NCBI RefSeq assembly: GCF_018326005.1
Contig: NZ_AP021903.1
Location: 62,001-126,000 of the forward strand
Direction: 5' to 3'
Source: Pseudomonas sp. Seg1
GTDB taxonomy: Bacteria; Pseudomonadota; Gammaproteobacteria; Pseudomonadales; Pseudomonadaceae
Length of the DNA stretch: 64,000 nt
Shown: positions 9,083 to 19,344 of the stretch, in pieces
Layout: every line of letters begins with the position of its first letter
Numbering within the stretch: position 1 is the stretch's first letter
Made by a program: the position numbers and the translations under genes
Notes under the pieces: model-generated
Databases searched by the model: none
What the model saw: the letters and a program-made list of their open reading frames with translations, nothing else
Told to the model about the DNA's origin: nothing

Positions 9083-9379
9083 ATGCGTACGTTAAATCGC
9101 TTGCTGCTGGTCAGTCTGATTGCTGCCTCACCATTGGCCGCGATGGCGGCGGATGATGCGCCGGCCTCGGAGCCGGAAGTAACCATCAACACGCACACGG
9201 AAGGCGACAAGGTCATTCAGGAATACAGCCGCAGTGGCTTCGTGTATGCGATCAAGGTCACGCCGAAGGGCGGCAAACCGTATTTCCTGGTCCGCGCCGA
9301 TGGTACGGATGCGAACTACATCCGATCTGATCAGCCGGATATGCTGATTCCGTCGTGGGAAATTTTTACCTGGAAGTAA
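9083..9379 (+). CDS. DUF2782 family periplasmic protein (PA5494-like)
   Basis: 98 residues with a cleavable signal (1-22, ending AMAA) and a short conserved domain containing YSRSGFVYAIKVTPKGGKPYFLV. This matches DUF2782, a small exported family of unknown function found beside polA in pseudomonads. The ribosome site AAGG precedes the ATG by about 5 bases. It is followed within 60 bases by homoserine kinase on the same strand, with a GC-rich hairpin between them. No catalytic motif is visible. Confidence 0.85.
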   Translation: MRTLNRLLLVSLIAASPLAAMAADDAPASEPEVTINTHTEGDKVIQEYSRSGFVYAIKVTPKGGKPYFLVRADGTDANYIRSDQPDMLIPSWEIFTWK

Positions 9380-9397
9380 GTTTCCCGACTTTTAATC

Positions 9398-9419
9398 GGC
9401 GCCGCGCGAAAGCGGCGCC
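9398..9419 (+). other. perfect GC-rich hairpin between DUF2782 and thrB
   Basis: GGCGCCGC-GCGAAA-GCGGCGCC forms a perfect 8-bp stem with a 6-base loop, 22 bases before the thrB start. No T-run follows directly, so a full terminator is doubtful. An attenuator or mRNA-stabilising hairpin is as likely. Confidence 0.5.
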
Positions 9420-9440
9420 AGAACTGAGCAGTTTTTAACC

Positions 9441-10394
9441 ATGTCTGTGTTCACTCCCCTGGCTCGGCCCGAGCTGGAAACCTTTCTCGCCCCTTACGGG
9501 CTTGGCCGTCTGCTTGATTTCCAGGGGATCGCCGCCGGCAGTGAAAACACCAACTTCTTCATCAGTCTGGAGCAGGGCGAATTCGTCCTGACCCTGGTCG
9601 AGCGCGGCCCTGTTCAGGAAATGCCGTTCTTCATCGACCTGCTCGACGTCCTTCATGAAGCCGATCTGCCGGTGCCTTACGCGCTGCGCACCACCGACGG
9701 CGTGGCGTTGCGTGAACTGAAGGGCAAACCGGCCCTGCTGCAACCGCGTCTGTCTGGCAAGCACATCAAGGTCGCCAACGCTCAGCATTGCGCGCAAGTC
9801 GGCGAGTTGCAGGCGCATCTGCACCTGGCGACGCAGGGCGAGCGCATGATCAAGCGCAAGACCGATCGTGGCCTGGACTGGATGCTGGAGGAGGGCACCG
9901 AGTTTCTTTCGCACCTGAGCGATGAGCCGCGTGCCCTGCTGCAAAAGGCCCTGGATGAAATCACTGAATGCAAAGACAAGATTCTTGCGCTGCCCCGGGC
10001 GAATATTCATGCCGACCTGTTTCGCGACAACGCGATGTTCGAAGGTACGCACCTGACCGGGCTGATCGACTTCTACAACGCCTGCTCGGGGCCGATGCTC
10101 TACGACGTGGCAATTGCCTTGAACGACTGGTGTTCGGACGATGACGGCCTGATCGATGGGCCGCGGGCGCGGGCGTTCCTCGGTGCCTATGTGACATTGC
10201 GTCCGTTCACGGCGGCAGAAGCCGAGCTATGGCCGACCATGCTGCGCGTGGCGTGTGTGCGGTTCTGGCTGTCGCGGTTGATCGCGGCAGAGCAGTTTGC
10301 CGGGCAGGATGTGCTGATTCACGATCCGAAAGAATTTGAAGAGCGCTTGGCGCAGCGGCAGGCGGTCAATACACCTTTACCCTTCGCCCTCTGA
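9441..10394 (+). CDS. thrB: homoserine kinase (APH-fold, ThrB)
   Basis: 317 residues. The start MSVFTPLARPELETFLAPYG and segments GSENTNFF (nucleotide-binding region), NIHADLFRDN (catalytic HxDxxxxN, as in aminoglycoside phosphotransferases) and GLIDFYNACSGP (metal-binding D) identify the APH-type homoserine kinase of pseudomonads, which phosphorylates homoserine for threonine synthesis. This is the APH-superfamily enzyme, unrelated in fold to the GHMP ThrB of E. coli. It is preceded by the DUF2782 gene and is convergent with znuA across a REP pair. Confidence 0.93.
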   Translation: MSVFTPLARPELETFLAPYGLGRLLDFQGIAAGSENTNFFISLEQGEFVLTLVERGPVQEMPFFIDLLDVLHEADLPVPYALRTTDGVALRELKGKPALLQPRLSGKHIKVANAQHCAQVGELQAHLHLATQGERMIKRKTDRGLDWMLEEGTEFLSHLSDEPRALLQKALDEITECKDKILALPRANIHADLFRDNAMFEGTHLTGLIDFYNACSGPMLYDVAIALNDWCSDDDGLIDGPRARAFLGAYVTLRPFTAAEAELWPTMLRVACVRFWLSRLIAAEQFAGQDVLIHDPKEFEERLAQRQAVNTPLPFAL

Positions 10395-10397
10395 ACT

Positions 10398-10503
10398 GTG
10401 GCGAGCGAGCTTGCTCGCGCTGGGCTGCGGCCCCAAAATTCTGGCACTCAGCCAGATTTTTGTGAGTGCTGCGCACTCAAGCGGGAGCAAGCTCCCTCGC
10501 CAA
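10398..10503. repeat. inverted pair of REP-like sequences between thrB and znuA
   Basis: GGCGAGCGAGCTTGCTCGC on the left and GCGGGAGCAAGCTCCCTCGCC on the right are inverted with respect to each other, with an internal CTGGCACTCAGCCAG / GTGAGTGCTGCGCACTC palindromic stretch. They fill the space between two convergent genes, the usual place for Pseudomonas REP doublets, and could serve as a bidirectional transcription end. Confidence 0.78.
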
Positions 10504-10516
10504 AGGTTTTGGGTTG

Positions 10517-11446
10517 TTACAACGATTCCAGGCAGCCGGCCAGATCATTGCCCAACTTTTCCAATACCTGTTCATAACCCTGGGCTGTCGCCGGGGTGTA
10601 TCCGCCCAGTGCATCCAGCTCCGCCAGTTTCACCGGCAGGCCGGCCACTAATGTCTCTGCCAGACGCGGACGCAGCGGCGGCTCGCTGAACACACAGGTC
10701 TTGCCCACTTCCTGCAACCGCTTGCGCATCGCCGCGACATGCTGCGCGCCCGGCTGCACTTCGGCGGCCACACTGAAAACGCCGGTGTGCTTCAGGCCAT
10801 AAGCCTCTTCAAAGTAATCGAACGCTTCGTGAAAGACGAAGTACGGCTTGCCTTCAACGCTGGCCAGACGCTGCTTCAAACGCAGATCCAGTGCATCCAG
10901 GCGCTCGTCGAAGGCCTTGGCGTTGCTCTGATAACGCTCGGCATTCGCCGGGTCGGCAGCGCTCAAATCAGCTGCCATCTTGTCGGCAATTACCCGCGCG
11001 TTGACCGGCGATAGCCACAAATGTGCATCCAGCGTGCCCGGGCGGTGATCGTGGTCATGCTCGTCAGCCTCTTCGGCATGGGAATGGCTATCTTCAGCAA
11101 AACGACGCAACTTCATCCCCGGCAGATCCTGCACCGCCACGCTCGGCAGCGTCCGGCCGTTGAGCACGCGCGGCAGGAAACCTTCCATGTCCGGGCCGAT
11201 CCAGTAGAGCAGATCCACCGACTGCACCTTCCGTACGTCGGATGGGCGCAGGGCGTAATTGTGCGGCGAGGCGCCAGGCGGCAGCAGCACTTCTGGAATC
11301 GCCACCCCGTCCTGTACGGCCGCTGCGATCAACTGCAGCGGTTTGATGCTGGTGAGGACTTTGACTTCGGCCTGAGCCGAACCGATCAGCAGAAAACTGG
11401 CGACAAACGCCACAAAAACAGAAAAAAGTCGGGACACGATGACCAC
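10517..11446 (-). CDS. znuA: zinc ABC transporter substrate-binding protein ZnuA
   Basis: 309 residues. Signal peptide (to about residue 26, ending AQA), then a cluster A-I metal-binding protein with zinc ligand His62 (GASPHNYALRPSD), the His-rich loop HSHAEEADEHDHDH (121-134) and His142 (DAHLWLSPVNAR). It captures periplasmic zinc for ZnuBC. The start is ambiguous between GTG 11446 and GTG 11437; both give a workable signal peptide. It is divergent from zur-znuC-znuB, with a candidate Zur box in the 57-base gap, so both units should be repressed by zinc-loaded Zur. Confidence 0.95.
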   Translation of the reverse strand: MVIVSRLFSVFVAFVASFLLIGSAQAEVKVLTSIKPLQLIAAAVQDGVAIPEVLLPPGASPHNYALRPSDVRKVQSVDLLYWIGPDMEGFLPRVLNGRTLPSVAVQDLPGMKLRRFAEDSHSHAEEADEHDHDHRPGTLDAHLWLSPVNARVIADKMAADLSAADPANAERYQSNAKAFDERLDALDLRLKQRLASVEGKPYFVFHEAFDYFEEAYGLKHTGVFSVAAEVQPGAQHVAAMRKRLQEVGKTCVFSEPPLRPRLAETLVAGLPVKLAELDALGGYTPATAQGYEQVLEKLGNDLAGCLESL

Positions 11447-11464
11447 TCAAGGAGGCGAGAACGG

Positions 11465-11477
11465 GTAACATAATAAC
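11465..11477. promoter_or_regulatory. candidate Zur box in the znuA-zur intergenic region
   Basis: GTAACATAATAAC agrees with the gamma-proteobacterial Zur core GTTATATnATAAC at 10 of 12 defined positions. It lies between the divergent znuA and zur starts, where a single operator could control both. Confidence 0.6.
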
Positions 11478-11503
11478 GTCTCTATCAAAACTCGTCGCCG
11501 CCC

Positions 11504-11986
11504 ATGCCTATTACACCGATTGCCAGCCGTCCCCACGACCACTCTCATTGCGTGCACAGCGCATTGTCCGAGGCCGATACCTTGTGCGCCCAGAAAGGCT
11601 TGCGCCTGACCGCGTTGCGCCGTCGGGTGCTGGAGCTGGTGTGGCAGAGCCACAAGCCGCTGGGCGCCTACGACATCCTCGCCGTGCTCAGCGAGCAGGA
11701 CGGTCGCCGCGCTGCGCCGCCTACCGTGTACCGTGCGCTGGATTTCCTCCTGGAAAACGGCTTGGTGCATCGCATCTCCTCGCTCAACGCCTTCGTCGGC
11801 TGCGTGCACCCGGAACACGCGCATCAGGGCCAATTCCTGATCTGCCGCGACTGCCACGCCGCTATCGAACTTGAGCAGAAAGTGATCAGCGACGCGATCA
11901 TCAACAGCGCCAAGGACGTTGGTTTCATCGTCGAGGCGCAGACCGTCGAAGTCGTCGGCCTCTGCTCCGGTTGCCAGGGGGCTTGA
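11504..11986 (+). CDS. zur: zinc uptake regulator Zur (Fur family)
   Basis: 160 residues. A winged-helix DNA-binding half ([20 protein letters not shown], then [17 protein letters not shown]) is followed by a dimerisation/metal domain with [17 protein letters not shown] and CSGC, the CxxC pairs of the structural zinc site. An N-terminal HDHSHCVH is His-rich. Zn-Zur represses zinc uptake genes. The stop and the znuC start overlap as TGATG, so zur, znuC and znuB form one operon and Zur probably represses its own gene. Confidence 0.93.
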   Translation: MPITPIASRPHDHSHCVHSALSEADTLCAQKGLRLTALRRRVLELVWQSHKPLGAYDILAVLSEQDGRRAAPPTVYRALDFLLENGLVHRISSLNAFVGCVHPEHAHQGQFLICRDCHAAIELEQKVISDAIINSAKDVGFIVEAQTVEVVGLCSGCQGA

Positions 11987-12771
11987 TGAGCAACGCGCTG
12001 ATCCGTCTGGAACAGGTCGCCGTGACGTTTGCCGGGCAGGCTGTGCTGGACAACATCGAACTGAGCGTCGAGCCGGGGCAGATCGTCACCCTGATCGGCC
12101 CTAATGGCGCCGGCAAGACCACGCTGGTACGCGCCGTACTCGGGCTGTTGAAGCCGGACAGCGGCAGTGTCTGGCGCAAGCCGAAACTGCGCGTCGGCTA
12201 CATGCCGCAAAAACTTCACGTCGATCCGACCTTGCCGCTTTCGGTCCTGCGTTTTCTGCGACTGGTGCCGGGGGTTGATCGCCCGCGTGCGTTGGCGGCG
12301 TTGAAGGAAGTCGGCGCCGAACACGTGATCGACAGCCCGGTGCAAAGCGTTTCCGGTGGTGAAATGCAGCGTGTGCTGCTGGCCCGGGCGCTGCTGCGCG
12401 AACCGGAATTGCTGGTACTCGACGAGCCGGTGCAGGGCGTCGATGTCGCGGGCCAGGCCGAGCTCTACAGCCTGATCACCCGTCTGCGCGATCGCCACGG
12501 CTGCGGCGTACTGATGGTGTCGCACGATCTGCATCTGGTGATGAGCACCACCGACCAGGTCGTTTGCCTCAACCGTCACGTCTGCTGCTCCGGGCATCCC
12601 GAGCAGGTCAGCGGCGACCCGGCGTTCGTCGAGCTGTTCGGCAAGAACGCACAGAGCCTGGCGATTTATCACCACCATCACGACCATGCTCACGACCTGC
12701 ATGGCTCGGTAGTCAAAGGGCCGGTTATTGGCCAACCTCACGTTCACGGAGACAACTGCAAGCATGGCTGA
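11986..12771 (+). CDS. znuC: zinc ABC transporter ATP-binding protein ZnuC
   Basis: 261 residues from the ATG at 11986 ([10 protein letters not shown]), which shares its A with the zur stop; an in-frame start five codons earlier lies inside zur. Walker [10 protein letters not shown] (38-46), signature VSGGEMQR, Walker B LLVLDEP and the switch His in VSHDLH are intact. A His-rich C-terminal tail ([13 protein letters not shown]) is typical of ZnuC and may sense or buffer zinc. It powers ZnuB-mediated zinc import and overlaps znuB by 8 bases. Confidence 0.95.
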   Translation: MSNALIRLEQVAVTFAGQAVLDNIELSVEPGQIVTLIGPNGAGKTTLVRAVLGLLKPDSGSVWRKPKLRVGYMPQKLHVDPTLPLSVLRFLRLVPGVDRPRALAALKEVGAEHVIDSPVQSVSGGEMQRVLLARALLREPELLVLDEPVQGVDVAGQAELYSLITRLRDRHGCGVLMVSHDLHLVMSTTDQVVCLNRHVCCSGHPEQVSGDPAFVELFGKNAQSLAIYHHHHDHAHDLHGSVVKGPVIGQPHVHGDNCKHG

Positions 12772-13552
12772 TTTTCTGTTGTATGCCCTGCTTGCAGGTC
12801 TGGCGCTGGCGATTGTTGCAGGACCGCTCGGCTCGTTTGTGGTCTGGCGGCGCATGGCCTATTTCGGCGATACCTTGTCCCACGCGGCTTTGCTCGGCGT
12901 GGCGCTGGGCTTTTTGCTGGATGTCAGCCCGACGGTAGCGGTGACGGTCGGCTGCCTGCTGCTGGCGGTGCTGCTGGTGACGCTGCAACAGCGTCAACCG
13001 CTGGCGTCTGACACGTTGTTGGGAATTCTCGCGCCGAGCACGCTCTCTCTCGGGCTGGTGGTACTAAGCTTCATGCATGAAGTGCGGATTGACCTCATGG
13101 GCTATCTGTTCGGCGACCTGCTGGCGATCAGTCCGACCGATCTGGCGTGGATCCTTGGCGGCAGCGCGGCGGTGCTGGTTTTGCTGGTGGCGCTGTGGCG
13201 GCCATTGCTGGCGATCACCGTGCATGAAGAGCTGGCCAAGGTCGAGGGCTTGCCGGTGGCGGGTCTGCGTATGGCGCTGATGTTGTTGATTGCGGTGGTG
13301 ATCGCGGTGGCGATGAAAATCGTCGGTGTGTTGCTGATTACTTCGCTGTTGATCATCCCGGCGGCTGCGGCACAGCGTCACGCCCGTTCGCCGGAGCAGA
13401 TGGCCCTGGGCGCGAGCCTGCTGGGCATACTCGCCGTGTGTGGCGGGCTGGCGCTGTCATGGTTCAAGGACACCCCGGCCGGCCCGTCAATCGTTGTGAC
13501 GGCGGCCGCACTGTTTCTGCTGAGTTTTGTTCTGCCCCGTCGAGGGGTGTAG
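12764..13552 (+). CDS. znuB: zinc ABC transporter permease ZnuB
   Basis: 262 residues from ATG 12764 ([20 protein letters not shown]), inside the end of znuC. Several hydrophobic segments and the family stretches [21 protein letters not shown] and [17 protein letters not shown] mark an ABC-3 metal permease. It works with ZnuA and ZnuC. It is the last gene of the zur-znuC-znuB operon; the lipoprotein gene follows after 37 bases and could be co-transcribed. Confidence 0.94.
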   Translation: MADFLLYALLAGLALAIVAGPLGSFVVWRRMAYFGDTLSHAALLGVALGFLLDVSPTVAVTVGCLLLAVLLVTLQQRQPLASDTLLGILAPSTLSLGLVVLSFMHEVRIDLMGYLFGDLLAISPTDLAWILGGSAAVLVLLVALWRPLLAITVHEELAKVEGLPVAGLRMALMLLIAVVIAVAMKIVGVLLITSLLIIPAAAAQRHARSPEQMALGASLLGILAVCGGLALSWFKDTPAGPSIVVTAAALFLLSFVLPRRGV

Positions 13553-13589
13553 ACTTGCTCGCTTTTTGCGCAATTAGAGAGTCGCAGGA

Positions 13590-14303
13590 ATGAAGCCGTT
13601 CGCCTCCCGTTATCTGCTCCTTGTCGCATTTTCCGTGCTGCTGGGCGCCTGCCAAAGCACGCCGCCGGTGGCCGAAGTCCCCGATGCGCGGGCTACGGCC
13701 ATCGCACAGCTGGAGCAAAGCCTGGCCAGCAGCGAATTGGCCACGGCTGAGGACCAATTGGCCGCTTTGCAGGCCGAAACCCCTAACGATCAATCCCTTG
13801 AGCAATACCAACGGCAATTGGCCGAAGCGTATCTGCGTCGCAGCCAGATCGTCCTGCAGAAAGGTGATGTGAATGCAGCGGCCACGGCGCTGAGCCGTGC
13901 TCGTGCGTTGATGCCGAAAGCCCCGGCGCTGACCGGTGGCGTGAATGGCGCCATCACCGAAGCGCGCAAGGCTGAGCTGGAAAAGGCTGAAGCGGCGTTG
14001 CTGGCGGCTGAAGCCAAGCCCAAAGCCAAGGTGATCGACCCGACTGCCGAGAGCACCACGGTTGCACTGAACATCACCGATAGCCGCAAACTTCGCCGCC
14101 AACTGGATGCGATCGCCGCCGATGTGGTGAATTATGAGTGTGCAGTGACCATTCAGGCGCCGCGTACCAATGACTATCCATGGTTGTCGACGTTGCTGAG
14201 CAAGCGCGTGAAGAAGTTGAATCCGGATTTCGATCTGCAGATCCATAAGCAGATCGTGCGCACAGTCCCGGCGCAGATGGTTCTGATTCCGCTTAAACCG
14301 TAA
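13590..14303 (+). CDS. lipoprotein with helical repeats (PA5502-like)
   Basis: 237 residues. A type II signal ends in the lipobox LLGAC (Cys21). The mature part is Ala/Gln/Glu-rich and strongly helical (LEQSLASSELATAEDQLAAL and similar TPR-like heptads), then a C-terminal globular segment about residues 150-237. The function is unknown. The position after znuB is conserved in pseudomonads, but nothing in the sequence points to zinc binding. A REP doublet follows the stop codon, ahead of the convergent katE. Confidence 0.8.
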   Translation: MKPFASRYLLLVAFSVLLGACQSTPPVAEVPDARATAIAQLEQSLASSELATAEDQLAALQAETPNDQSLEQYQRQLAEAYLRRSQIVLQKGDVNAAATALSRARALMPKAPALTGGVNGAITEARKAELEKAEAALLAAEAKPKAKVIDPTAESTTVALNITDSRKLRRQLDAIAADVVNYECAVTIQAPRTNDYPWLSTLLSKRVKKLNPDFDLQIHKQIVRTVPAQMVLIPLKP

Positions 14304-14304
14304 A

Positions 14305-14372
14305 AGCATCGCGGGCAAGCCCGCTCCCACAGGTACAGTGTGATCCTGTGGGACCGGGCTTGCCCGCGATGA
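14305..14372. repeat. REP doublet between the lipoprotein gene and katE
   Basis: CATCGCGGGCAAGCCCGCTCCCACAGG and the inverted CCTGTGGGACCGGGCTTGCCCGCGATG form a near-perfect hairpin about 70 bases long. The core GCGGGCAAGCCCGC is the Pseudomonas REP motif. It lies between convergent genes. Confidence 0.88.
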
Positions 14373-14395
14373 CGTCTTACCAGTCGCCTAATTTC

Positions 14396-16537
14396 TTAGG
14401 CCGGAATGGCTTTCGCCTTAGGCTCCCGAGCCCAGACCCGATGCTGCCCGATCGCGGCAAAGAACGGCTTGGTCAGCGCACCAACATCCTTGCCCTCCAG
14501 CAACCCGGCATCTGCCTCCAGCTTCAAAACATCCAACAACTGCTTGGCTTCGCCCTGAAGTGCAATCGCCTTCAGATGCTTGTATGCCTCCAGCACGTAA
14601 TGCAGAGCCACGCCGTCACCGCTTAGTGCTTTGACCGACGCCGCACCACCCGGCACGAACACCGCATCGAAAATTACCGACGGCATGCCCTCCATCGATG
14701 CATCCACTGGCAGGCTTTTACCGTCGGCAGTCTTCACTGGCGCCGAAGTCGGGCCAAGCAACTTGGCATGCGCACCTTCAGCCGCCAATGCCTTCTTCAT
14801 TGCATCAATCGCTGCACCATCGACGCCGTTCGCCGCAAGAATCGCCACTTTTCGAGTCTTGATGTTCTCCGGTAACAGATTGGCCTGACTCAACGAAGGC
14901 GAATTGTCGAAGGAGGTTTTGCGCACCTCAACCGTGCCTTTGGTTGGTGCCGGCAGACCCAGATTGGCCGCCACACGTTTGGCCAGTTCCAGATCGATGT
15001 TGGCGAGAATCTCGTTCACTTCCCGCGCACGGATGAACTCACGTTCAACCTTGCCCAGCTCAAAGCTATAGGCGGCGATGATGTGTTCCTTCTCGTGCGC
15101 ACTCATGCTGTTGAAGAACAGCCGTGCTTGCGAGAAGTGATCGCTGAACGACTCGCTGCGCTGGCGGATCTTGGCGGCGTCGATGCGTTCCGGATACGTC
15201 TCGAAACCACCGTCCTGCGCGGCCGGCGGGGTTTCTTTCGGCCAGCCACCGTCAATCGAGTTCGGCTCGTAAGACGCGCGACCCTTGTCGATCACCGTGC
15301 GGTGCTGGGCGTCGCGCTGGCCGTTGTGGAACGGCGCGACCGGGCGGTTGATCGGCAGTTCGTGAAAGTTCGGCCCGCCAAGTCGGCTGATCTGCGTATC
15401 GGTGTAGGAAAACAGACGACCTTGCAGCAGCGGGTCGTTGGAGAAGTCGATCCCCGGCACGATATGGCCCGGGCAGAACGCGACCTGCTCGGTCTCGGCG
15501 AAGAAGTTATCCGGATTGCGGTTGAGGGTCATTTTGCCCAACGGCGTAATCGGCACGATTTCTTCGGGGATCAGCTTGGTCGGGTCGAGGATGTCGAAAT
15601 CGAAGTCATGCTCGTTTTCCTCCTCGATGACCTGCACGCCTAGCTCCCATTCCGGGTAGTCGCCCATCTCGATGGCTTCCCAGAGATCGCGACGGTGGTA
15701 GTCGGTATCTTTACCGGCGAGCTTCTGCGCTTCGTCCCAGACCAGCGAGCAAGTGCCGGCGGTAGGGCGCCAGTGGAATTTGACGAAGCGCGATTTACCC
15801 TCGGCATTCACCAGCCTGAACGTATGCACGCCAAAGCCCTGCATGCTGCGCAGGCTTTTCGGGATCGCCCGGTCGGACATGGCCCAGATGACCATGTGTG
15901 CCGATTCCGGCACCAGGGAGACGAAATCCCAGAAGGTGTCGTGGGCCGAGCCGCCGGTCGGGATTTCGTTGTGCGGCTCAGGTTTTACCGCGTGGACGAA
16001 GTCGGGAAACTTGATCGCATCCTGAATGAAGAACACCGGCATGTTGTTGCCGACCAGGTCGAAGTTACCTTCATCGGTGAAGAACTTCACCGCGAAACCG
16101 CGCACGTCACGTACGGTGTCGCCGGAGCCGCGGGGTCCTTGCACAGTGGAAAAGCGCACGAATACCGGGGTCTTTTTCCCCGGATCCTGTAAGAAGCCAG
16201 CCTTGGTCAGCGCGGCATGGTTCTCGTAAGCCTGAAAGAAACCGTGTGCGCCGGTGCCGCGGGCGTGGACGATGCGCTCCGGGATCCGCTCATGGTCAAA
16301 GTGCGTGATCTTCTCACGCATGATGAAGTCTTCCAGCAGCGATGGGCCGCGGGCGCCCACCTTGAGGGTGTTCTGGTTGTCGGCGATTTTCACGCCCTGG
16401 TTGGTGCGCAGGGCCTGGCCGGTGGCGTCGGAGCGAAATTTCTCCAGGCTGTCGAGTTTGGTATTGGTGTTGGCGCGATCCGGGGTATCGGTTCCAGCCA
16501 GTTCACTTTTGCCGGTGGTAGGTTTCTTGGTACTCAT
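14396..16537 (-). CDS. katE: large-subunit catalase HPII with C-terminal flavodoxin-like domain
   Basis: 713 residues from ATG 16537 ([10 protein letters not shown]), which follows a clear GAGGAG ribosome site; the in-frame ATG 26 codons upstream has none. The catalase core has [12 protein letters not shown] (distal His), [17 protein letters not shown] (distal Asn) and the proximal heme ligand Tyr in [14 protein letters not shown]. About 150 C-terminal residues ([20 protein letters not shown] onward) form the DJ-1/PfpI-like domain found only in large clade II catalases. It breaks down hydrogen peroxide and is usually stationary-phase induced. It separates the zinc cluster from the metN operon. 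Confidence 0.96.
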   Translation of the reverse strand: MSTKKPTTGKSELAGTDTPDRANTNTKLDSLEKFRSDATGQALRTNQGVKIADNQNTLKVGARGPSLLEDFIMREKITHFDHERIPERIVHARGTGAHGFFQAYENHAALTKAGFLQDPGKKTPVFVRFSTVQGPRGSGDTVRDVRGFAVKFFTDEGNFDLVGNNMPVFFIQDAIKFPDFVHAVKPEPHNEIPTGGSAHDTFWDFVSLVPESAHMVIWAMSDRAIPKSLRSMQGFGVHTFRLVNAEGKSRFVKFHWRPTAGTCSLVWDEAQKLAGKDTDYHRRDLWEAIEMGDYPEWELGVQVIEEENEHDFDFDILDPTKLIPEEIVPITPLGKMTLNRNPDNFFAETEQVAFCPGHIVPGIDFSNDPLLQGRLFSYTDTQISRLGGPNFHELPINRPVAPFHNGQRDAQHRTVIDKGRASYEPNSIDGGWPKETPPAAQDGGFETYPERIDAAKIRQRSESFSDHFSQARLFFNSMSAHEKEHIIAAYSFELGKVEREFIRAREVNEILANIDLELAKRVAANLGLPAPTKGTVEVRKTSFDNSPSLSQANLLPENIKTRKVAILAANGVDGAAIDAMKKALAAEGAHAKLLGPTSAPVKTADGKSLPVDASMEGMPSVIFDAVFVPGGAASVKALSGDGVALHYVLEAYKHLKAIALQGEAKQLLDVLKLEADAGLLEGKDVGALTKPFFAAIGQHRVWAREPKAKAIPA

Positions 16538-16797
16538 CAGACGTAAACTCCTCGTTTGACCCCTTTTCAACGGGGACTCTTGAGCGTTTCCGGGCACGGT
16601 TACCCAGGGTTTCAAGTCGCTTAACTAGTGACCGATGAGCAGGAACGGGCGTTCCTTTTTTATGACCTTTGATCTTGTTATTGCCAAATCGAAGGTTAAT
16701 TGCGAAATAAATGCTAAGAACCTCTATACGGACAGGCTAAAATGCGCGCCCGGCTAACCGCTGATCCTTTTCTAACGCGCCCCACAAGGTTCGCTAC

Positions 16798-17805
16798 GTG
16801 ATCGAGTTTCAAAACGTCCACAAGACTTACCGCGTCGCCGGTAAGGACATTCCCGCCCTGCACCCGACCAGTCTGAAGATTGAGAACGGTCAGGTCTTCG
16901 GCCTGATCGGTCATTCCGGTGCGGGCAAAAGTACCCTGCTGCGTCTGATCAATCGCCTGGAACAATCCAGTGGCGGCAAGATCATCGTCGACGGCGAAGA
17001 AGTCACCGCGCTGGATGCCAACGGCCTGCGCCGTTTCCGCCAGCAAGTCGGGATGATCTTCCAGCACTTCAACCTGCTCGCCTCCAAGACCGTGGCCGAC
17101 AACGTTGCGTTGCCGCTGACCCTGGCCGGTGAGTTGTCGAGCAGCGAAATCAACAAGCGCGTCGCCGAGCTGCTCAAGCGCGTCGGCCTGTCCGATCACG
17201 CCAAGAAGTACCCGGCGCAGTTGTCCGGCGGCCAGAAGCAGCGCGTCGGCATCGCCCGCGCCCTGGCGACCAAGCCGAAAATCCTGCTCTGCGACGAGGC
17301 CACCAGCGCTCTCGACCCGCAAACCACGGCGTCGGTTCTGCAACTGCTGGCCGAGATCAACCGCGAACTGAAGCTGACCATCGTGCTGATCACCCACGAG
17401 ATGGATGTGATCCGCCGCGTCTGCGATCAGGTTGGCGTGATGGATGCCGGCGTGATCGTCGAGCAAGGTTCGGTGGCCGATGTGTTCCTGCATCCGCAGC
17501 ACCCGACCACCAAGCGTTTCGTCCAGGAAAGCGAGCAGATCGACGAAAGCGAGCAGCGCGATGACTTCGCTCACGTGCCCGGCCGCATCGTGCGTCTGAC
17601 CTTCCAGGGCGAAGCGACCTACGCGCCGTTGCTTGGCACAGTCGCCCGGGAAACCGGCGTCGACTACAGCATCCTCGCCGGTCGCATCGACCGCATCAAA
17701 GACATTCCGTACGGGCAATTGACCCTCGCCGTCACCGGTGGCGACATGGAAGCGGCCTTCGCCCGCTTCACCGCCGCTGACGTTCACATGGAGGTATTGC
17801 GCTAA
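16798..17805 (+). CDS. metN: methionine ABC transporter ATP-binding protein MetN
   Basis: 335 residues, GTG start. ABC ATPase with Walker [11 protein letters not shown]-loop FQHFNLL, signature LSGGQKQR, Walker [13 protein letters not shown] and switch THEMD. The C-terminal extra domain (about 245-335; [20 protein letters not shown]) is the NIL/ACT-like domain that binds methionine and inhibits transport. It is the first gene of metN-metI-metQ; the stop overlaps metI as TAATG. The 260-base gap to the divergent katE gene holds the promoters. Confidence 0.95.
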   Translation: MIEFQNVHKTYRVAGKDIPALHPTSLKIENGQVFGLIGHSGAGKSTLLRLINRLEQSSGGKIIVDGEEVTALDANGLRRFRQQVGMIFQHFNLLASKTVADNVALPLTLAGELSSSEINKRVAELLKRVGLSDHAKKYPAQLSGGQKQRVGIARALATKPKILLCDEATSALDPQTTASVLQLLAEINRELKLTIVLITHEMDVIRRVCDQVGVMDAGVIVEQGSVADVFLHPQHPTTKRFVQESEQIDESEQRDDFAHVPGRIVRLTFQGEATYAPLLGTVARETGVDYSILAGRIDRIKDIPYGQLTLAVTGGDMEAAFARFTAADVHMEVLR

Positions 17806-18479
17806 TGGAAGACCTGATCAGTTTCTTCACCAATATCGACTGGTACGAAATCTGGCTGGCCACCGGCGACACCATGCTGATGCTTGGCGGTTCGCTGCTG
17901 TTCACCGTGCTGCTCGGCCTGCCGCTGGGCGTGTTGCTGTTCCTCTGCAGCCCGCGTCAGCTTCTGGAAAACCGTGGCTTCTACGCGGTCATGTCGCTGG
18001 CGGTGAACATTCTGCGTTCGCTACCGTTCATTATTCTGTTGATCGTGATGATCCCGTTCACCGTGCTGATCACCGGTACGTCGCTGGGCGTGGCCGGTGC
18101 GATTCCGCCGCTGGTGGTCGGGGCCACGCCGTTCTTCGCGCGTCTGGTGGAAACCGCGCTGCGTGAAGTCGATCGCGGCATCATCGAAGCAACCCAGTCG
18201 ATGGGCGCGACCACGCGGCAGATCATCATGAACGCCTTGCTGCCGGAAGCCCGTCCGGGCATCTTTGCAGCGATTACGGTGACGGCGATTACCCTGGTGT
18301 CCTACACGGCGATGGCCGGTGTGGTCGGCGCCGGTGGCCTGGGTGACCTGGCGATCCGTTTCGGTTATCAGCGTTTCCAGACCGACGTGATGATTGTCAC
18401 CGTGGTGCTGCTGTTGATCCTGGTGCAAGTGTTGCAAATGGTCGGTGATCGACTGGTCGTACATTTCTCGCGCAAATAA
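17805..18479 (+). CDS. metI: methionine ABC transporter permease MetI
   Basis: 224 residues with about five membrane segments and the permease EAA-type loop EATQSMGATTRQIIMNALLPEARPG that contacts MetN. The conserved VSYTAMAGVVGAGGLGDLA follows. It forms the inner membrane channel for D/L-methionine. The start overlaps the metN stop by one base; metQ follows after 77 bases. Confidence 0.95.
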   Translation: MEDLISFFTNIDWYEIWLATGDTMLMLGGSLLFTVLLGLPLGVLLFLCSPRQLLENRGFYAVMSLAVNILRSLPFIILLIVMIPFTVLITGTSLGVAGAIPPLVVGATPFFARLVETALREVDRGIIEATQSMGATTRQIIMNALLPEARPGIFAAITVTAITLVSYTAMAGVVGAGGLGDLAIRFGYQRFQTDVMIVTVVLLLILVQVLQMVGDRLVVHFSRK

Positions 18480-18556
18480 CCGGTTTTTGTAACTTAGAGA
18501 TGAGCCGGCCATTCGCTGGCAGGCGCCAGACGGGCGCCTCAAAAGGAGTTAGCTGA

Positions 18557-19327
18557 ATGAAAAAACTGATCGCTGCTTTCGCTGCCGTTGCGGCATTCTC
18601 GGCCCACGCCGAAACCCTGACCGTTGCCGCCACTCCGGTGCCGCACGCGGAAATCCTCGAATTCGTGAAGCCGGCTCTGGCCAAAGAAGGCGTGGATCTG
18701 AAGGTCAAGGTCTTCACCGACTACATTCAGCCAAACGTACAGGTTGCCGAAAAGCGTCTGGACGCCAACTTCTTCCAGCACCAGCCGTACCTCGATGAGT
18801 TCAACAAAGCCAAGGGCACCAGCCTGGTGGCTGTGACTGGTGTGCACCTGGAACCGCTGGGCGCTTACTCGAGCAAGATCAAGGATCTGAAAGACCTGCC
18901 AAGCGGCGCCAACGTGGTGATCCCGAACGACGCCACCAACGGCGGCCGTGCGCTGTTGCTGCTGGCCAAGGCTGGCGTGATCACTCTGAAGGACCCGACC
19001 AACATTCTGTCGACCCTCAAAGACATCGCCCAAAACCCGAAAGATCTGAAAATCCGTGAACTGGAAGCCGCGACCATCCCGCGTGTGTTGACCCAGGTCG
19101 ATCTGGCCCTGATCAACACCAACTACGCGCTGGAAGCCAAGCTCGATCCGTCCAAGGACGCGCTGGTGATCGAAGGCAACGATTCGCCTTACGTGAACAT
19201 TCTCGTGTCCCGTGCGGACAACAAGGACAGCGACGCAATGAAGAAACTGGCTGCCGCCCTGCACAGCCCGGAAGTGAAGCAATTCATCACCGAGAAGTAC
19301 AAAGGCGCGGTACTGCCGGCGTTCTGA
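18557..19327 (+). CDS. metQ: methionine ABC transporter substrate-binding protein MetQ
   Basis: 256 residues, NlpA family. The signal (1-18, ending AHA) lacks a lipobox cysteine, so the protein is probably free in the periplasm rather than lipid-anchored as in E. coli. Family stretches: ATPVPHAEILEFVKP, DYIQPNVQVAEKRLDANFFQH and VVIPNDATNGGRALLLL. It binds methionine and delivers it to MetNI. The start follows an AAGGAG ribosome site. A strong terminator begins 18 bases after the stop and ends the operon. Confidence 0.95.
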   Translation: MKKLIAAFAAVAAFSAHAETLTVAATPVPHAEILEFVKPALAKEGVDLKVKVFTDYIQPNVQVAEKRLDANFFQHQPYLDEFNKAKGTSLVAVTGVHLEPLGAYSSKIKDLKDLPSGANVVIPNDATNGGRALLLLAKAGVITLKDPTNILSTLKDIAQNPKDLKIRELEAATIPRVLTQVDLALINTNYALEAKLDPSKDALVIEGNDSPYVNILVSRADNKDSDAMKKLAAALHSPEVKQFITEKYKGAVLPAF

Positions 19328-19344
19328 TTTAGATCGCTGCAACG

